Assembly (NCBI GenBank): GCA_027483425.1
Contig: JAIXUR010000274.1
Coordinates: 1-7,289, forward strand
DNA length: 7,289 nt
From: Cyanobacteriota bacterium
Lineage (GTDB): Bacteria; Cyanobacteriota; Cyanobacteriia; Phormidesmidales; Phormidesmidaceae
Reading direction: 5' to 3'
A program made the translations under genes and the position numbers. Below the pieces are notes generated by a model that did no database searches, was not told the origin of the DNA, and worked only from the letters and a program-made list of their open reading frames with translations. This document shows, piece by piece, positions 1 to 5,572 of this stretch (position 1 is its first letter; every line of letters starts with the position of its first letter).

Positions 1-177
1 GGCCGCCACCTCCCCATCAGTGACGCTCTCTATAGGATGCCTAGGTGGGCTCGTAGGGTGAATTAGGCCCTGATCTATCACCACTTTGCCGATCGCCCTA
101 ACCCAGGCCGTAATGCACCATCCGAGCATCTCACCCTGACTCAAATCCAATGCGGGTTGGATTCGAGTCAGGTACAT
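1..177 (-). CDS. possible 5' part of an unidentified protein gene, cut by the left edge
   Basis: From an ATG at 177 the minus strand stays open for 59 codons to the window edge. The product begins MYLTRIQPALDLSQGEMLGW and continues with a mixed composition that looks protein-like. I do not recognise it. The ATG lies 17 nt after the thiD stop on the same strand, so the gene could be the next member of the ftsZ-thiD transcript. No convincing Shine-Dalgarno sequence precedes it. Two cautions apply: an open stretch of this length arises fairly often by chance in GC-rich DNA, and a strong hairpin (135-172) falls within its first codons, which would be unusual for a translated start. The alternative is that this is simply the 3' flank of thiD. 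Confidence 0.3.
   Translation of the reverse strand, partial: MYLTRIQPALDLSQGEMLGWCITAWVRAIGKVVIDQGLIHPTSPPRHPIESVTDGEVAA
135..172. repeat. strong inverted repeat downstream of thiD
   Basis: A 16-bp stem pairs 135-150 with 157-172 around the 6-nt loop TGCGGG, with a single A/C mismatch. The inner arm sequences are AATCCAA and TTGGATT. It begins 23 nt beyond the thiD stop on the minus strand. Neither side carries a real T-tract, so it is not a canonical intrinsic terminator. It could still be a U-less cyanobacterial terminator or an RNA-stabilising 3' end for the ftsZ-thiD message. If the ORF at 1-177 is real, the hairpin covers its codons 2 to about 15 and could restrict translation. Confidence 0.6.
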
Positions 178-194
178 TTGCGGAGCCGTTCACC

Positions 195-1016
195 CTAGTC
201 GTTACGGTTTAACAGCGGGAAGAAGTGGCCGACGGGGCCTTGACCCTGGCCGATCGCCAGCGCGTGTTTGAGGGCGCTGGTGACGTAGGTTTTGGCCGCC
301 TTGACCGCCGCTAGGGGATCTTGGCCCAGGGCGAGGTTGGCGGCGATCGCCGCCGACAGCGTACAGCCCGTGCCGTGGGTATGGATGGTCTCGACAATCT
401 CAGTGGTTAAGACCACCACCTCCTGCCCGTCAAACCAAACGTCGGTGCCGCGTAGTGTAGCAGCCATGCCGCCGCCCTTGACCAGGACGGCGGCGGGGCC
501 CAGCTGATAAATTTTGCGCGCCGCCGCCGTCATGTCAGCTAGGGTAGAAATCTCTAGGCCACTGAGCAACTGGGCTTCGTAGCGGTTGGGGGTAACAATG
601 CGAGCCTGGGGAAGGAGGGTTTTGGTCAGCGTGGCGATCGCCCCGTCGTCAATCAGCTGCGCCCCGGTGCGCGACACCATCACGGGATCCACCACCACGG
701 GCGTTGTCTGGGGCAACGACTCCAGAGCGGTGGCCACCGCCTGAATGATCCCCTGGTTGAGCAGCATGCCGGTCTTCACGGCCTGCACTGCGATGTCGCT
801 CGTTACCGCTTCAAACTGGGCCACGACGGCCTCCGGCGGCAGGGCATCAACCCGAGTGACCCCCAGGGTGTTTTGGGCCGTGACACAGGTAATAGCGCAG
901 GTACCGTGCACTCGGTGAAAGGCAAAGGTGCGAAGGTCAGCCTGAATACCAGCTCCACCGCCGCTGTCAGAGCCAGCAATGGTGAGGGCCGCAGGGTAGG
1001 GAGGCGGCAGGGACAT
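195..1016 (-). CDS. thiD: hydroxymethylpyrimidine/phosphomethylpyrimidine kinase
   Basis: Cytoplasmic kinase of the ribokinase fold. In thiamin synthesis it phosphorylates 4-amino-5-hydroxymethyl-2-methylpyrimidine (HMP) to HMP-P and then HMP-PP, the pyrimidine donor for ThiE. At 273 aa it has the usual length. Visible motifs are the N-terminal glycine-rich substrate loop AGSDSGGGAGIQAD (residues 14-27), VTAQNT (45-50), DPVMVS (110-115), TPNRYEA (142-148), VLVKGG (177-182) and the anion-hole loop THGTGCTLSAA (213-223), whose GTGC is the hallmark of the family. The ATG at 1016 follows the ftsZ stop by only 2 nt and has no clear Shine-Dalgarno sequence, so it is probably co-transcribed with ftsZ and translated by coupling. 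No ThiE domain is fused to it, and I see no TPP riboswitch directly upstream because ftsZ occupies that space. Confidence 0.96.
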   Translation of the reverse strand: MSLPPPYPAALTIAGSDSGGGAGIQADLRTFAFHRVHGTCAITCVTAQNTLGVTRVDALPPEAVVAQFEAVTSDIAVQAVKTGMLLNQGIIQAVATALESLPQTTPVVVDPVMVSRTGAQLIDDGAIATLTKTLLPQARIVTPNRYEAQLLSGLEISTLADMTAAARKIYQLGPAAVLVKGGGMAATLRGTDVWFDGQEVVVLTTEIVETIHTHGTGCTLSAAIAANLALGQDPLAAVKAAKTYVTSALKHALAIGQGQGPVGHFFPLLNRND

Positions 1017-1018
1017 AG

Positions 1019-2371
1019 CTAGCGGTTGTTATTGGGCCGTCGCCGCTGCAAAAATTCAGGGATGTCGAGCCCGGTTCCCAGCCCGCCCGTGCTGCCGCCG
1101 CTGGCCGGAGGGTTGAAGGGGGGTGCCGTGAGGGTGCGCTTAAAGGGAGTCACCCGGGCCACTTCGATCTCGGGCTGAGCCACGGCGCGAGTATTAAAGC
1201 CGGTGGCGATCACGGTGATGCAGACCTCGCCCTGCATGCGCTCGTCGATCACGGCACCAAAAATAATGTTGGCGTTGGGGTCAACTCCTTCGTAAATGAT
1301 CTCGGCGGCGGCGTTGACTTCGTGCAGGGTTAGGTCTGACCCACCGGTAATGTTGAACACGGCTCCCGAAGCCCCGTCGATCGAAGACTCGAGCAAGGGA
1401 GATGAGATCGCGGCGATCGCCGCCTCCCGCGCCCGTGACTTGCCCGAGCCCACGCCAATACCCATGAGCGCGGTGCCCGCATCGGCCATGATTGCTCGGA
1501 CGTCGGCAAAGTCGACGTTGACAAGGCCCGGAATGGTAATAATGTCAGAGATGCCCTGTACCCCCTGACGAAGAATGTCGTCGGCGGTGCGGAAGGCCTC
1601 CTGAACCGGGGTCTGCTCAGAGATCACCGACAGCAGCTTGTCGTTGGGAATGATAATTAACGTATCGACTCGGCCCTGGAGAGCCGCAATGCCCTCGTCA
1701 GCCTGGTTCATGCGACGGCGACCCTCAAAGGTAAAGGGGCGAGTCACAACGCCGACCGTTAGCGCTCCGACTTCCTTGGCCACTTCGGCGACGATGGGGG
1801 CGGCACCAGTGCCGGTACCGCCGCCCATACCAGCGGTGATAAACACCAGATCAGACTCTTCGAGCGCCGCCGCAATTTCTTCCCGCGATTCTTCGGCGGC
1901 CTTTTGGCCAATGGCCGGGTTGCCCCCAGCGCCTAACCCCCGAGTCAGCTTCTGACCAATGTGCAGGCTATTGGTGATGGTGGTGTTGTCGAGAGCCTGG
2001 GCATCGGTGTTCACTGACCAGAACTCAATGCCTGCCAGGCCGCTACTAATCATGCGGTTAACAGCGTTACAACCGCCACCGCCGACCCCAATGACCTTAA
2101 TGCGGGCGACGCTGCTGGGCAAAGCCGAGTTGTTGGTGTAGATTTCTCCGGGCATAGCTCTGGCGTTGTGGGGGTGATGGGAGTTAGATGTGCTGTGGCT
2201 GAACGGGTTGGCAGGGCCTGCAAAGGCGGTCACAGCATCAGCCTTAGGACGCAAATCGAGAGCCTCAGGCTCACCAGGATGAGCCTGGTAGGAACCATAA
2301 TCAGCGCCGTTGTGGCCAGAACCATTCCCTTGGGGGTCATCGGGGAGCATAGAATTTGAGGCCGTAGACAT
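1019..2371 (-). CDS. ftsZ: cell division GTPase FtsZ
   Basis: Tubulin-like GTPase that polymerises into the cytokinetic ring at midcell. The 450 aa divide into four parts: a variable Ser/Asn/His-rich N-terminal extension (1 to about 88), the GTPase and polymerisation core (about 90-395), a Pro/Gly-rich linker (about 402-434) and the C-terminal peptide DIPEFLQRRR (436-445), which normally binds membrane tethers and partners. Core motifs are GGGGCNAVNRM (97-107), NTDAQAL (121-127), GAGGNP (147-152), the tubulin signature GGGTGTG (183-189) and the T7 catalytic loop NVDFADVRAIM (285-295), whose aspartates complete the GTPase site of the adjoining subunit. Residue 384 is Cys in GEVCITVIATG, where I remember Arg in related proteins. 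All essential motifs are intact. The long N-terminal extension is typical of cyanobacterial FtsZ. The ATG at 2371 is the first in frame; Met8 (2350) is an alternative. ftsQ lies upstream on the same strand. Confidence 0.98.
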   Translation of the reverse strand: MSTASNSMLPDDPQGNGSGHNGADYGSYQAHPGEPEALDLRPKADAVTAFAGPANPFSHSTSNSHHPHNARAMPGEIYTNNSALPSSVARIKVIGVGGGGCNAVNRMISSGLAGIEFWSVNTDAQALDNTTITNSLHIGQKLTRGLGAGGNPAIGQKAAEESREEIAAALEESDLVFITAGMGGGTGTGAAPIVAEVAKEVGALTVGVVTRPFTFEGRRRMNQADEGIAALQGRVDTLIIIPNDKLLSVISEQTPVQEAFRTADDILRQGVQGISDIITIPGLVNVDFADVRAIMADAGTALMGIGVGSGKSRAREAAIAAISSPLLESSIDGASGAVFNITGGSDLTLHEVNAAAEIIYEGVDPNANIIFGAVIDERMQGEVCITVIATGFNTRAVAQPEIEVARVTPFKRTLTAPPFNPPASGGSTGGLGTGLDIPEFLQRRRPNNNR

Positions 2372-2442
2372 TAATTACCCGTTCCAGATAACCGAAGATA
2401 ACACCTAGCCTTAGAAATATGAACCCCGGCTGATTCTAGACA

Positions 2443-2472
2443 ACTATAGAGTACTTCACCGGAAAAAAACAA
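2443..2472 (-). promoter_or_regulatory. candidate ftsZ promoter, proximal
   Basis: On the minus strand, TTGTTT (2467-2472) and TATAGT (2443-2448) are separated by 18 nt. The -10 box matches TATAAT at 5 of 6 positions and the -35 box is weak (3 of 6). Transcription would start near 2436, leaving a leader of about 65 nt before the ftsZ ATG. This is pattern matching only, but the region is clearly AT-richer than its surroundings, as expected for a promoter. Confidence 0.4.
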
Positions 2473-2500
2473 ATCATAGGGGAAAGTCTTAAACTCATTG

Positions 2501-2528
2501 ATTCAATAGCTGCAATAAAGAAAGTCAA
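2501..2528 (-). promoter_or_regulatory. candidate ftsZ promoter, distal
   Basis: On the minus strand, TTGACT (2523-2528) matches the -35 consensus at 5 of 6 positions, and TTGAAT (2501-2506) matches TATAAT at 4 of 6, with 16 nt between them. Transcription would start near 2494, about 120 nt before the ftsZ ATG. Together with the proximal candidate it suggests that ftsZ has its own promoters in the 285-bp gap after ftsQ and does not rely only on read-through. Sites in this gap remain unproven without mapped 5' ends. Confidence 0.35.
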
Positions 2529-2656
2529 GGTCTTCTCCCAGGAGGATTTGGCCTAAATGAATGAGGATCTGCCAGGGGCGGCACTAGGCCCCCGTTCGGC
2601 CAGTCTAATTCCGTCCTAGGCGGTTGCGGGGAGGTCGTACCATGACCATCACTTTC

Positions 2657-3520
2657 CTAGGGTTTGGGTTTATCGCCAGGGGGCGATGCCTCCTCGTCGG
2701 TTGGGGGCGGCTCTACCACGGCCACCGAGGGGACATCGGGGTTACTGAGGTCAATCGCATTGAGCTCGGTGGCCGATAGCTGGTCGGGTAGATTCCGCAT
2801 TTTGTCGAGGGTGGCGAGCTGCTGCTCGAGCTCTTGGGAGTAGGGGCCTAAATAGACCGTGCCTAGAGCGGTTTGCAGCACCAGGTTGTTGGGATCGCGC
2901 CAGTCGATCTCGGTAATTTCGACCGGGCTGTTGCGGATGGTTTCGTAGATCTGGGGCCAGTAACGCTTGTATTGGGGCTGCAGGCCCCGCAATTGAAGCG
3001 TGGGAAGCTTTGGTGAGGCGCTACCCAGGCCAAAACTGGCTAGGGGCATCCAGGCCCCCTGGGCATCGATAAACCCTGCTTGCAGGTACTGGGTGTCAGG
3101 GGCACTGTCGGTGGCGCCCAGGGGCAATACCACCGCCACGGGTACCCGCTCTTGCACCTGCACGTTGAGGCGCGGGGGCAGCAGTTGTCGAGTGACGGCG
3201 GCGGTGACAATGGGGCCGCGATCGCTGAGCTGTTGGGCCACAATCTCTGGCTCTACCTTCATCAGTGGCTGAGGATAGCTGAGCGGCATCAGACTTTGTA
3301 CGGCCTCATCGCTGAGGAGGTGGTTGCCGGTCACGTTAATTTGTTGGGGGCTTTGGATCAGCCAAATGGGGCGGGTGGCCCCCCAAAACATCGCAGCAGT
3401 GAGCCCCGAGAGCGCCCAAAACCGCCACAGCAGCTGGCTAATGGAGATCCGCCGCTGGCGGCGCAGACTTTGCCGACGGGTGGTTAATTGATCGCGAGAG
3501 AGGGAAGAAACGCGGGTCAT
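2657..3520 (-). CDS. ftsQ: cell division protein FtsQ/DivIB (POTRA domain)
   Basis: Bitopic membrane protein of the divisome that links the cytoplasmic ring to the periplasmic septal peptidoglycan machinery (in model bacteria through FtsB/FtsL and FtsW/FtsI). The 287 aa show a basic cytoplasmic tail (1 to about 30, with Arg clusters such as RRQSLRRQRR), one membrane segment (about 34-55) and then a POTRA domain (about 57-128). That domain starts with QINVTGNHLLSDEAV and ends at QVQERVPVAVV, the typical pattern of an FtsQ-type POTRA. The beta domain follows (about 130-265), including IDAQGAWMPL (151-160) and ITEIDWRDPNNLVLQTALG (202-220). The tail from about 270 is rich in Pro and acidic residues and probably disordered. 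Position directly upstream of ftsZ fits the common cyanobacterial arrangement. The usual neighbours murB, murC or ddl are not in this window. No good Shine-Dalgarno sequence precedes the ATG at 3520. Confidence 0.93.
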   Translation of the reverse strand: MTRVSSLSRDQLTTRRQSLRRQRRISISQLLWRFWALSGLTAAMFWGATRPIWLIQSPQQINVTGNHLLSDEAVQSLMPLSYPQPLMKVEPEIVAQQLSDRGPIVTAAVTRQLLPPRLNVQVQERVPVAVVLPLGATDSAPDTQYLQAGFIDAQGAWMPLASFGLGSASPKLPTLQLRGLQPQYKRYWPQIYETIRNSPVEITEIDWRDPNNLVLQTALGTVYLGPYSQELEQQLATLDKMRNLPDQLSATELNAIDLSNPDVPSVAVVEPPPTDEEASPPGDKPKP

Positions 3521-3568
3521 GGCGGCAGGGGAAGCTAGGCAAGCCCAGAGGGAATGGTGCCACCTAAC

Positions 3569-3616
3569 GCAGACCTGAGCCCAACGGATCCATTGTCCTC
3601 GCTGTCATCGGTCTGC
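3569..3616. repeat. weak inverted repeat between the unknown gene and ftsQ
   Basis: GCAGACC (3569-3575) is the reverse complement of GGTCTGC (3610-3616), with 34 nt between. It sits immediately after the stop of the upstream unknown gene within the 98-bp gap before ftsQ. It could form a long-loop hairpin and modulate read-through into ftsQ. Seven base pairs with such a loop is weak, and chance is quite possible. Confidence 0.25.
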
Positions 3617-3618
3617 CC

Positions 3619-4047
3619 TTAGGCTGAAGCCGATTTTAGCGTCTGAAGAGATTGGTGCAACGCTTTTTCCCAGCGACGGGCTAGATCGCTATCGGTAAAG
3701 GGAATCCGGTAGGTTTCGTCGCGGTCGGTAGAGAGCACTAAATTAATGGATTGGCCGGTGGGACTGGGCTGATCCTCGGGCACAGGCTGGCCATCAACCT
3801 CTAGCTGTAAGGCGGTTACCCCTTGCAGCGATAGGGTGATGAGATCGACTGGCCCCTGGCGGGTAGGGCGTCCCCAGGTCAGGTCATGGCCCCGCTGCCC
3901 CAGTATTGAACGAATGTCGTATTTACTGCGGTCAAAATCGGCCGCCCAGGCCTCGTAGGCCTGCACCTTGAGGTATTCGTGCCGACCAGCCCAGGCCAAG
4001 GCCATAAACATTCCCAGTAGGGGTAGCCACAGGAGTCCTCGTTCCAT
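3619..4047 (-). CDS. conserved cyanobacterial membrane-anchored protein of unknown function
   Basis: A 142-aa protein without a domain I can name. Residues 4-21 form one hydrophobic segment (LLWLPLLGMFMALAWA, then GRHEY), which acts as a signal anchor or uncleaved signal. There is no lipobox cysteine. The rest is a soluble domain of about 120 residues with a Trp/Tyr-rich first part (YEAWAADFDRSKYDIRSILG, 31-50; DLTWGRPTR, 55-63). It continues with a beta-rich middle (LITLSLQGVTALQLEVDGQPV, about 69-89) and a C-terminal helix (DLARRWEKALHQSLQTLK, 121-138). From memory, short proteins with a similar MERGLLWLPLL start and TWG-PTR-GP core occur in other cyanobacteria, so I call it conserved, but I could not search. 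It lies 98 bp upstream of ftsQ on the same strand, and a role in envelope or division is inferred only from that position. The ATG at 4047 is the natural start because the anchor begins right after it. Confidence 0.85.
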   Translation of the reverse strand: MERGLLWLPLLGMFMALAWAGRHEYLKVQAYEAWAADFDRSKYDIRSILGQRGHDLTWGRPTRQGPVDLITLSLQGVTALQLEVDGQPVPEDQPSPTGQSINLVLSTDRDETYRIPFTDSDLARRWEKALHQSLQTLKSASA

Positions 4048-4087
4048 AAACAGAGTCTCGTAGGGGTAGACAACCGGACTGTGCCCG

Positions 4088-4105
4088 GTTAAACCTGGTT
4101 AAATC
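4088..4105 (+). promoter_or_regulatory. degenerate HLR1-like direct repeat upstream of psaK
   Basis: Two near-identical units, GTTAAACC and GTTAAATC, lie exactly 10 nt apart with a 2-nt spacer (TG). This is the geometry of HLR1, the RpaB-binding element: two units of (G/T)TTACA(T/A)(T/A) separated by 2 nt. The units match that consensus at 5 and 6 of 8 positions. The element is about 150 nt upstream of the psaK start and about 40 nt upstream of the unknown gene. An AACCGG/CCGGTT inverted repeat (4072-4077, 4085-4090) overlaps its left edge. RpaB binding is an inference. Confidence 0.4.
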
Positions 4106-4134
4106 CATGGTACGCCGGGAAAGACGCCCTCAAA

Positions 4135-4152
4135 AATGTAAAGTCTTGCAAC
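4135..4152 (-). promoter_or_regulatory. HLR1-like RpaB box between psaK and the divergent gene
   Basis: Read on the minus strand the sequence is GTTGCAAG AC TTTACATT. The second unit matches the HLR1 half-site (G/T)TTACA(T/A)(T/A) at all 8 positions and the first at 6 of 8, with the required 2-nt spacer. In cyanobacteria the response regulator RpaB binds HLR1 boxes upstream of photosystem I genes and adjusts them to light intensity. The box ends 88 nt before the TTG start of psaK on one side and begins 88 nt before the ATG of the unknown gene on the other, so either promoter could be its target. A weak -10-like TAAAGT (4139-4144, plus strand) overlaps it. No better psaK promoter stood out downstream. 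Confidence 0.55.
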
Positions 4153-4227
4153 GGCTGGCGACAGAATTTCTTGGGCTCATGGAAAAGTAAGCCTAGGCAA
4201 TCGATTTGCTGACCCATTGCATTTTAT

Positions 4228-4232
4228 GGAGG
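4228..4232 (+). promoter_or_regulatory. ribosome binding site deciding the psaK start
   Basis: GGAGG lies 8 nt before a TTG codon at 4241 in the psaK frame. An upstream in-frame ATG (4226-4228) overlaps this GGAGG itself and has no Shine-Dalgarno sequence of its own, as is also true of the TTG at 4217. The strong, well-spaced site therefore favours initiation at TTG 4241. Confidence 0.6.
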
Positions 4233-4240
4233 CTGGTACA

Positions 4241-4501
4241 TTGGCATTTCTACCTGTTTTGGCTGCAATTCCGACGACGCTTGACTGGAGCCCCAAGGTG
4301 GCAGCCGTCATGATCATTTGCAACATTTTGGCGATCGCCTTTGGCAAATTCACCATTAAGTACCCCAGTGCACCGCCAGCGATGCCCTCCCCGAACCTGT
4401 TTGGGGGGTTTGGTCTGCCCGCCGTGCTGGCTACCACCAGCTTCGGTCACCTGCTCGGCGCTGGGGTGATTTTGGGGTTGGCTAACCTAGGGGCCCTCTA
4501 G
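4241..4501 (+). CDS. psaK: photosystem I reaction centre subunit X (PsaK)
   Basis: Small thylakoid membrane protein at the outer edge of photosystem I, where it binds chlorophyll and contributes to antenna coupling and trimer periphery. From TTG 4241 the product is 86 aa, with two membrane helices (about 18-37 and 59-82) joined by a short Pro-rich loop (YPSAPPAMPSPN, 41-52). The stretches DWSPKVAAVMIICNILAIAF (15-34) and FGGFGLPAVLATTSFGHLLG (54-73) carry the PsaG/PsaK family signature, including the SFGH motif. I remember the PsaK1 of Synechocystis 6803 as also 86 aa, with the same distance from start to the WSPKVA motif, which supports TTG over the upstream ATG at 4226 (91 aa) or TTG at 4217 (94 aa). 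The sequence resembles the constitutive PsaK1 form more than the high-light PsaK2. It is the only plus-strand gene here, monocistronic, preceded by HLR1-like boxes and followed by a hairpin. Confidence 0.95.
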   Translation: MAFLPVLAAIPTTLDWSPKVAAVMIICNILAIAFGKFTIKYPSAPPAMPSPNLFGGFGLPAVLATTSFGHLLGAGVILGLANLGAL

Positions 4502-4589
4502 GGCAACTTCGAGCCCAATCCTGGATGATATCGGCGATCCAGCCCTGGGATGCTTTGGTCACCGGCATGCCCCAGCTTTGTGATTCCTA

Positions 4590-4634
4590 AGGGTGTTTAC
4601 CACTACCGTCAGAGGCGGTGATGGTGAACACCCT
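4590..4634. terminator. long hairpin between convergent psaK and glycosyltransferase genes
   Basis: Positions 4590-4610 pair with 4614-4634 around the loop AGA. Of 21 positions, 17 are Watson-Crick, three are G-T wobbles on the plus strand and one is a C/A mismatch. The base of the stem is GC-rich (GGGTGTT with AACACCC). It lies 88 nt after the psaK stop and 29 nt after the glycosyltransferase stop. On the plus strand only a short TACTTTG follows, and on the minus strand TTAGGAATC, so T-tracts are poor. A bidirectional terminator is the likely role. The rest of the 162-bp gap shows only a weak 6-bp inverted repeat (CTGGAT 4521-4526, ATCCAG 4537-4542). Confidence 0.65.
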
Positions 4635-4663
4635 ACTTTGACCTGGGGTTGTATCGACGATCT

Positions 4664-5572
4664 TCAGGGAATGACGGGGGCAGACGACGATACCGACTTT
4701 TGCTGATGGCGTTCCCAGAAAAAACCGCCGACATTGGCTACCTGGGACAGCAGCAATAGGCTTGACAACAGCACGCCCTGGGGTTGCGACTGTTGAGACA
4801 GTGGGTAAGTTAGCAGTTGCCAGTAGAACCGCAGCGGCTCTACTTTAACTGAGCCGTGGGCGCGGTGGGCTTTGACCTGGTGGAAGCAATAGGCTCCTCG
4901 GCCGTAGTTAAAGTGCTGCCGCCAAAACTGTTTGAGGGATAGCTGGTGGGTGTGGTAGACCGTCATCTCTGGGGCATAGGCCATGGGGAATTGGTGCTGG
5001 AGCCAGCGATCGCAGAATTCTCGATCTTCCCCCGCCGCCAGCGGAAAGGAGGTGTCAAACCCCCCGATAGCCTGAAACTGCTCTGCCGCCATGGCAAAGT
5101 TGTTGGACGCAAAAAAGCTGGGCTGGTGACGGGCGTTGTAGTAGTCGTAGAGATAGTCGATCAGGATCTGGCTGGCGGTTGAAAACAGGTTGTTGGGTAG
5201 GGCGTTTAGGGTGTGGCCACCCACCAGAGCCTGGGGGCAAGCCTGGAGTTTGGCCTCCAGTGCTTGTAGCCAGGTGGGCGTAGGCTGGCAGTCGTCGTCG
5301 GTAAAGACCAGGTACTGGGCCTGGGCCTGGGCCGCCCCGGTGTTCCGTGCCTTGGCGGGGCCACCATTGGCCTGCTCGATCAAGGTCAGATGGAGGCTGG
5401 CCCGAAACGGAGCGATCGTAGGTGCCATGGATTGGGCGCTGCCGTCGTCAACCACAATCACCTCGAAGCGATCGCGAGGATAGGTCATTTGAGCCAGCGC
5501 GTTTAGACAGCGCGCCAGATACTGGGGCCGATTGTAGGTGGGAATAATAATGGAAAAAATGTAGGATAGCAT
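4664..5572 (-). CDS. family 2 glycosyltransferase (GT-A fold)
   Basis: Transfers a sugar from a nucleotide-sugar donor, presumably to a lipid-linked glycan at the cytoplasmic face of the membrane. The 302 aa begin with the GT2 nucleotide-binding strand FSIIIPTYNRPQYLARCLNA (6-25), followed by VIVVDDGS (38-45), ANGGPAKARNTGA (68-80) and the metal-binding DxD region VFTDDDCQP (89-97). The acceptor and catalytic base region GGFDTSFPLAAGEDREFCDR (160-179) contains the conserved ED pair. YHTHQLSLKQFWRQHFNYGR (196-215) matches the pattern after the catalytic domain in many GT2 enzymes. A hydrophobic stretch near the C-terminus (about 257-285) suggests membrane association. All key residues are present. 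The donor sugar and linkage cannot be read from sequence. The flippase stop is 83 bp upstream on the same strand, so the two are probably one polysaccharide operon. ATG 5572 is the first start after an in-frame stop. Confidence 0.92.
   Translation of the reverse strand: MLSYIFSIIIPTYNRPQYLARCLNALAQMTYPRDRFEVIVVDDGSAQSMAPTIAPFRASLHLTLIEQANGGPAKARNTGAAQAQAQYLVFTDDDCQPTPTWLQALEAKLQACPQALVGGHTLNALPNNLFSTASQILIDYLYDYYNARHQPSFFASNNFAMAAEQFQAIGGFDTSFPLAAGEDREFCDRWLQHQFPMAYAPEMTVYHTHQLSLKQFWRQHFNYGRGAYCFHQVKAHRAHGSVKVEPLRFYWQLLTYPLSQQSQPQGVLLSSLLLLSQVANVGGFFWERHQQKSVSSSAPVIP

Noticed and set aside
157..172. TTCGAGTC resembling a tRNA T-arm
   Set aside because: No 5-bp T-stem forms around it and no acceptor or anticodon arm is present. 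It belongs to the inverted repeat at 135-172.
54..197. Distant inverted repeat TAGGGTGAA (54-62) and TTCACCCTA (189-197)
   Set aside because: Nine base pairs separated by 126 nt, one arm containing the thiD stop codon; likely chance.
292..507. Plus-strand open frame of 71 codons inside thiD
   Set aside because: Antisense shadow of a well-supported thiD reading frame, with no recognisable protein features.
1296..2359. Several plus-strand open frames and one minus-strand frame within ftsZ
   Set aside because: They lie entirely inside an unmistakable ftsZ. GC-rich coding DNA commonly leaves the opposite strand open.
2550..2590. GGCCTA/TAGGCC inverted repeat in the ftsQ-ftsZ gap as a terminator
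   Set aside because: Only 6 bp with a 29-nt loop and no T-tract.
3000..3487. Plus-strand frames of 90 and 135 codons and a minus-strand frame within ftsQ
   Set aside because: Out-of-frame or antisense to ftsQ, with low-complexity, unprotein-like translations.
4177..4450. Two minus-strand frames antisense to psaK
   Set aside because: They mirror psaK, whose identity is secure.
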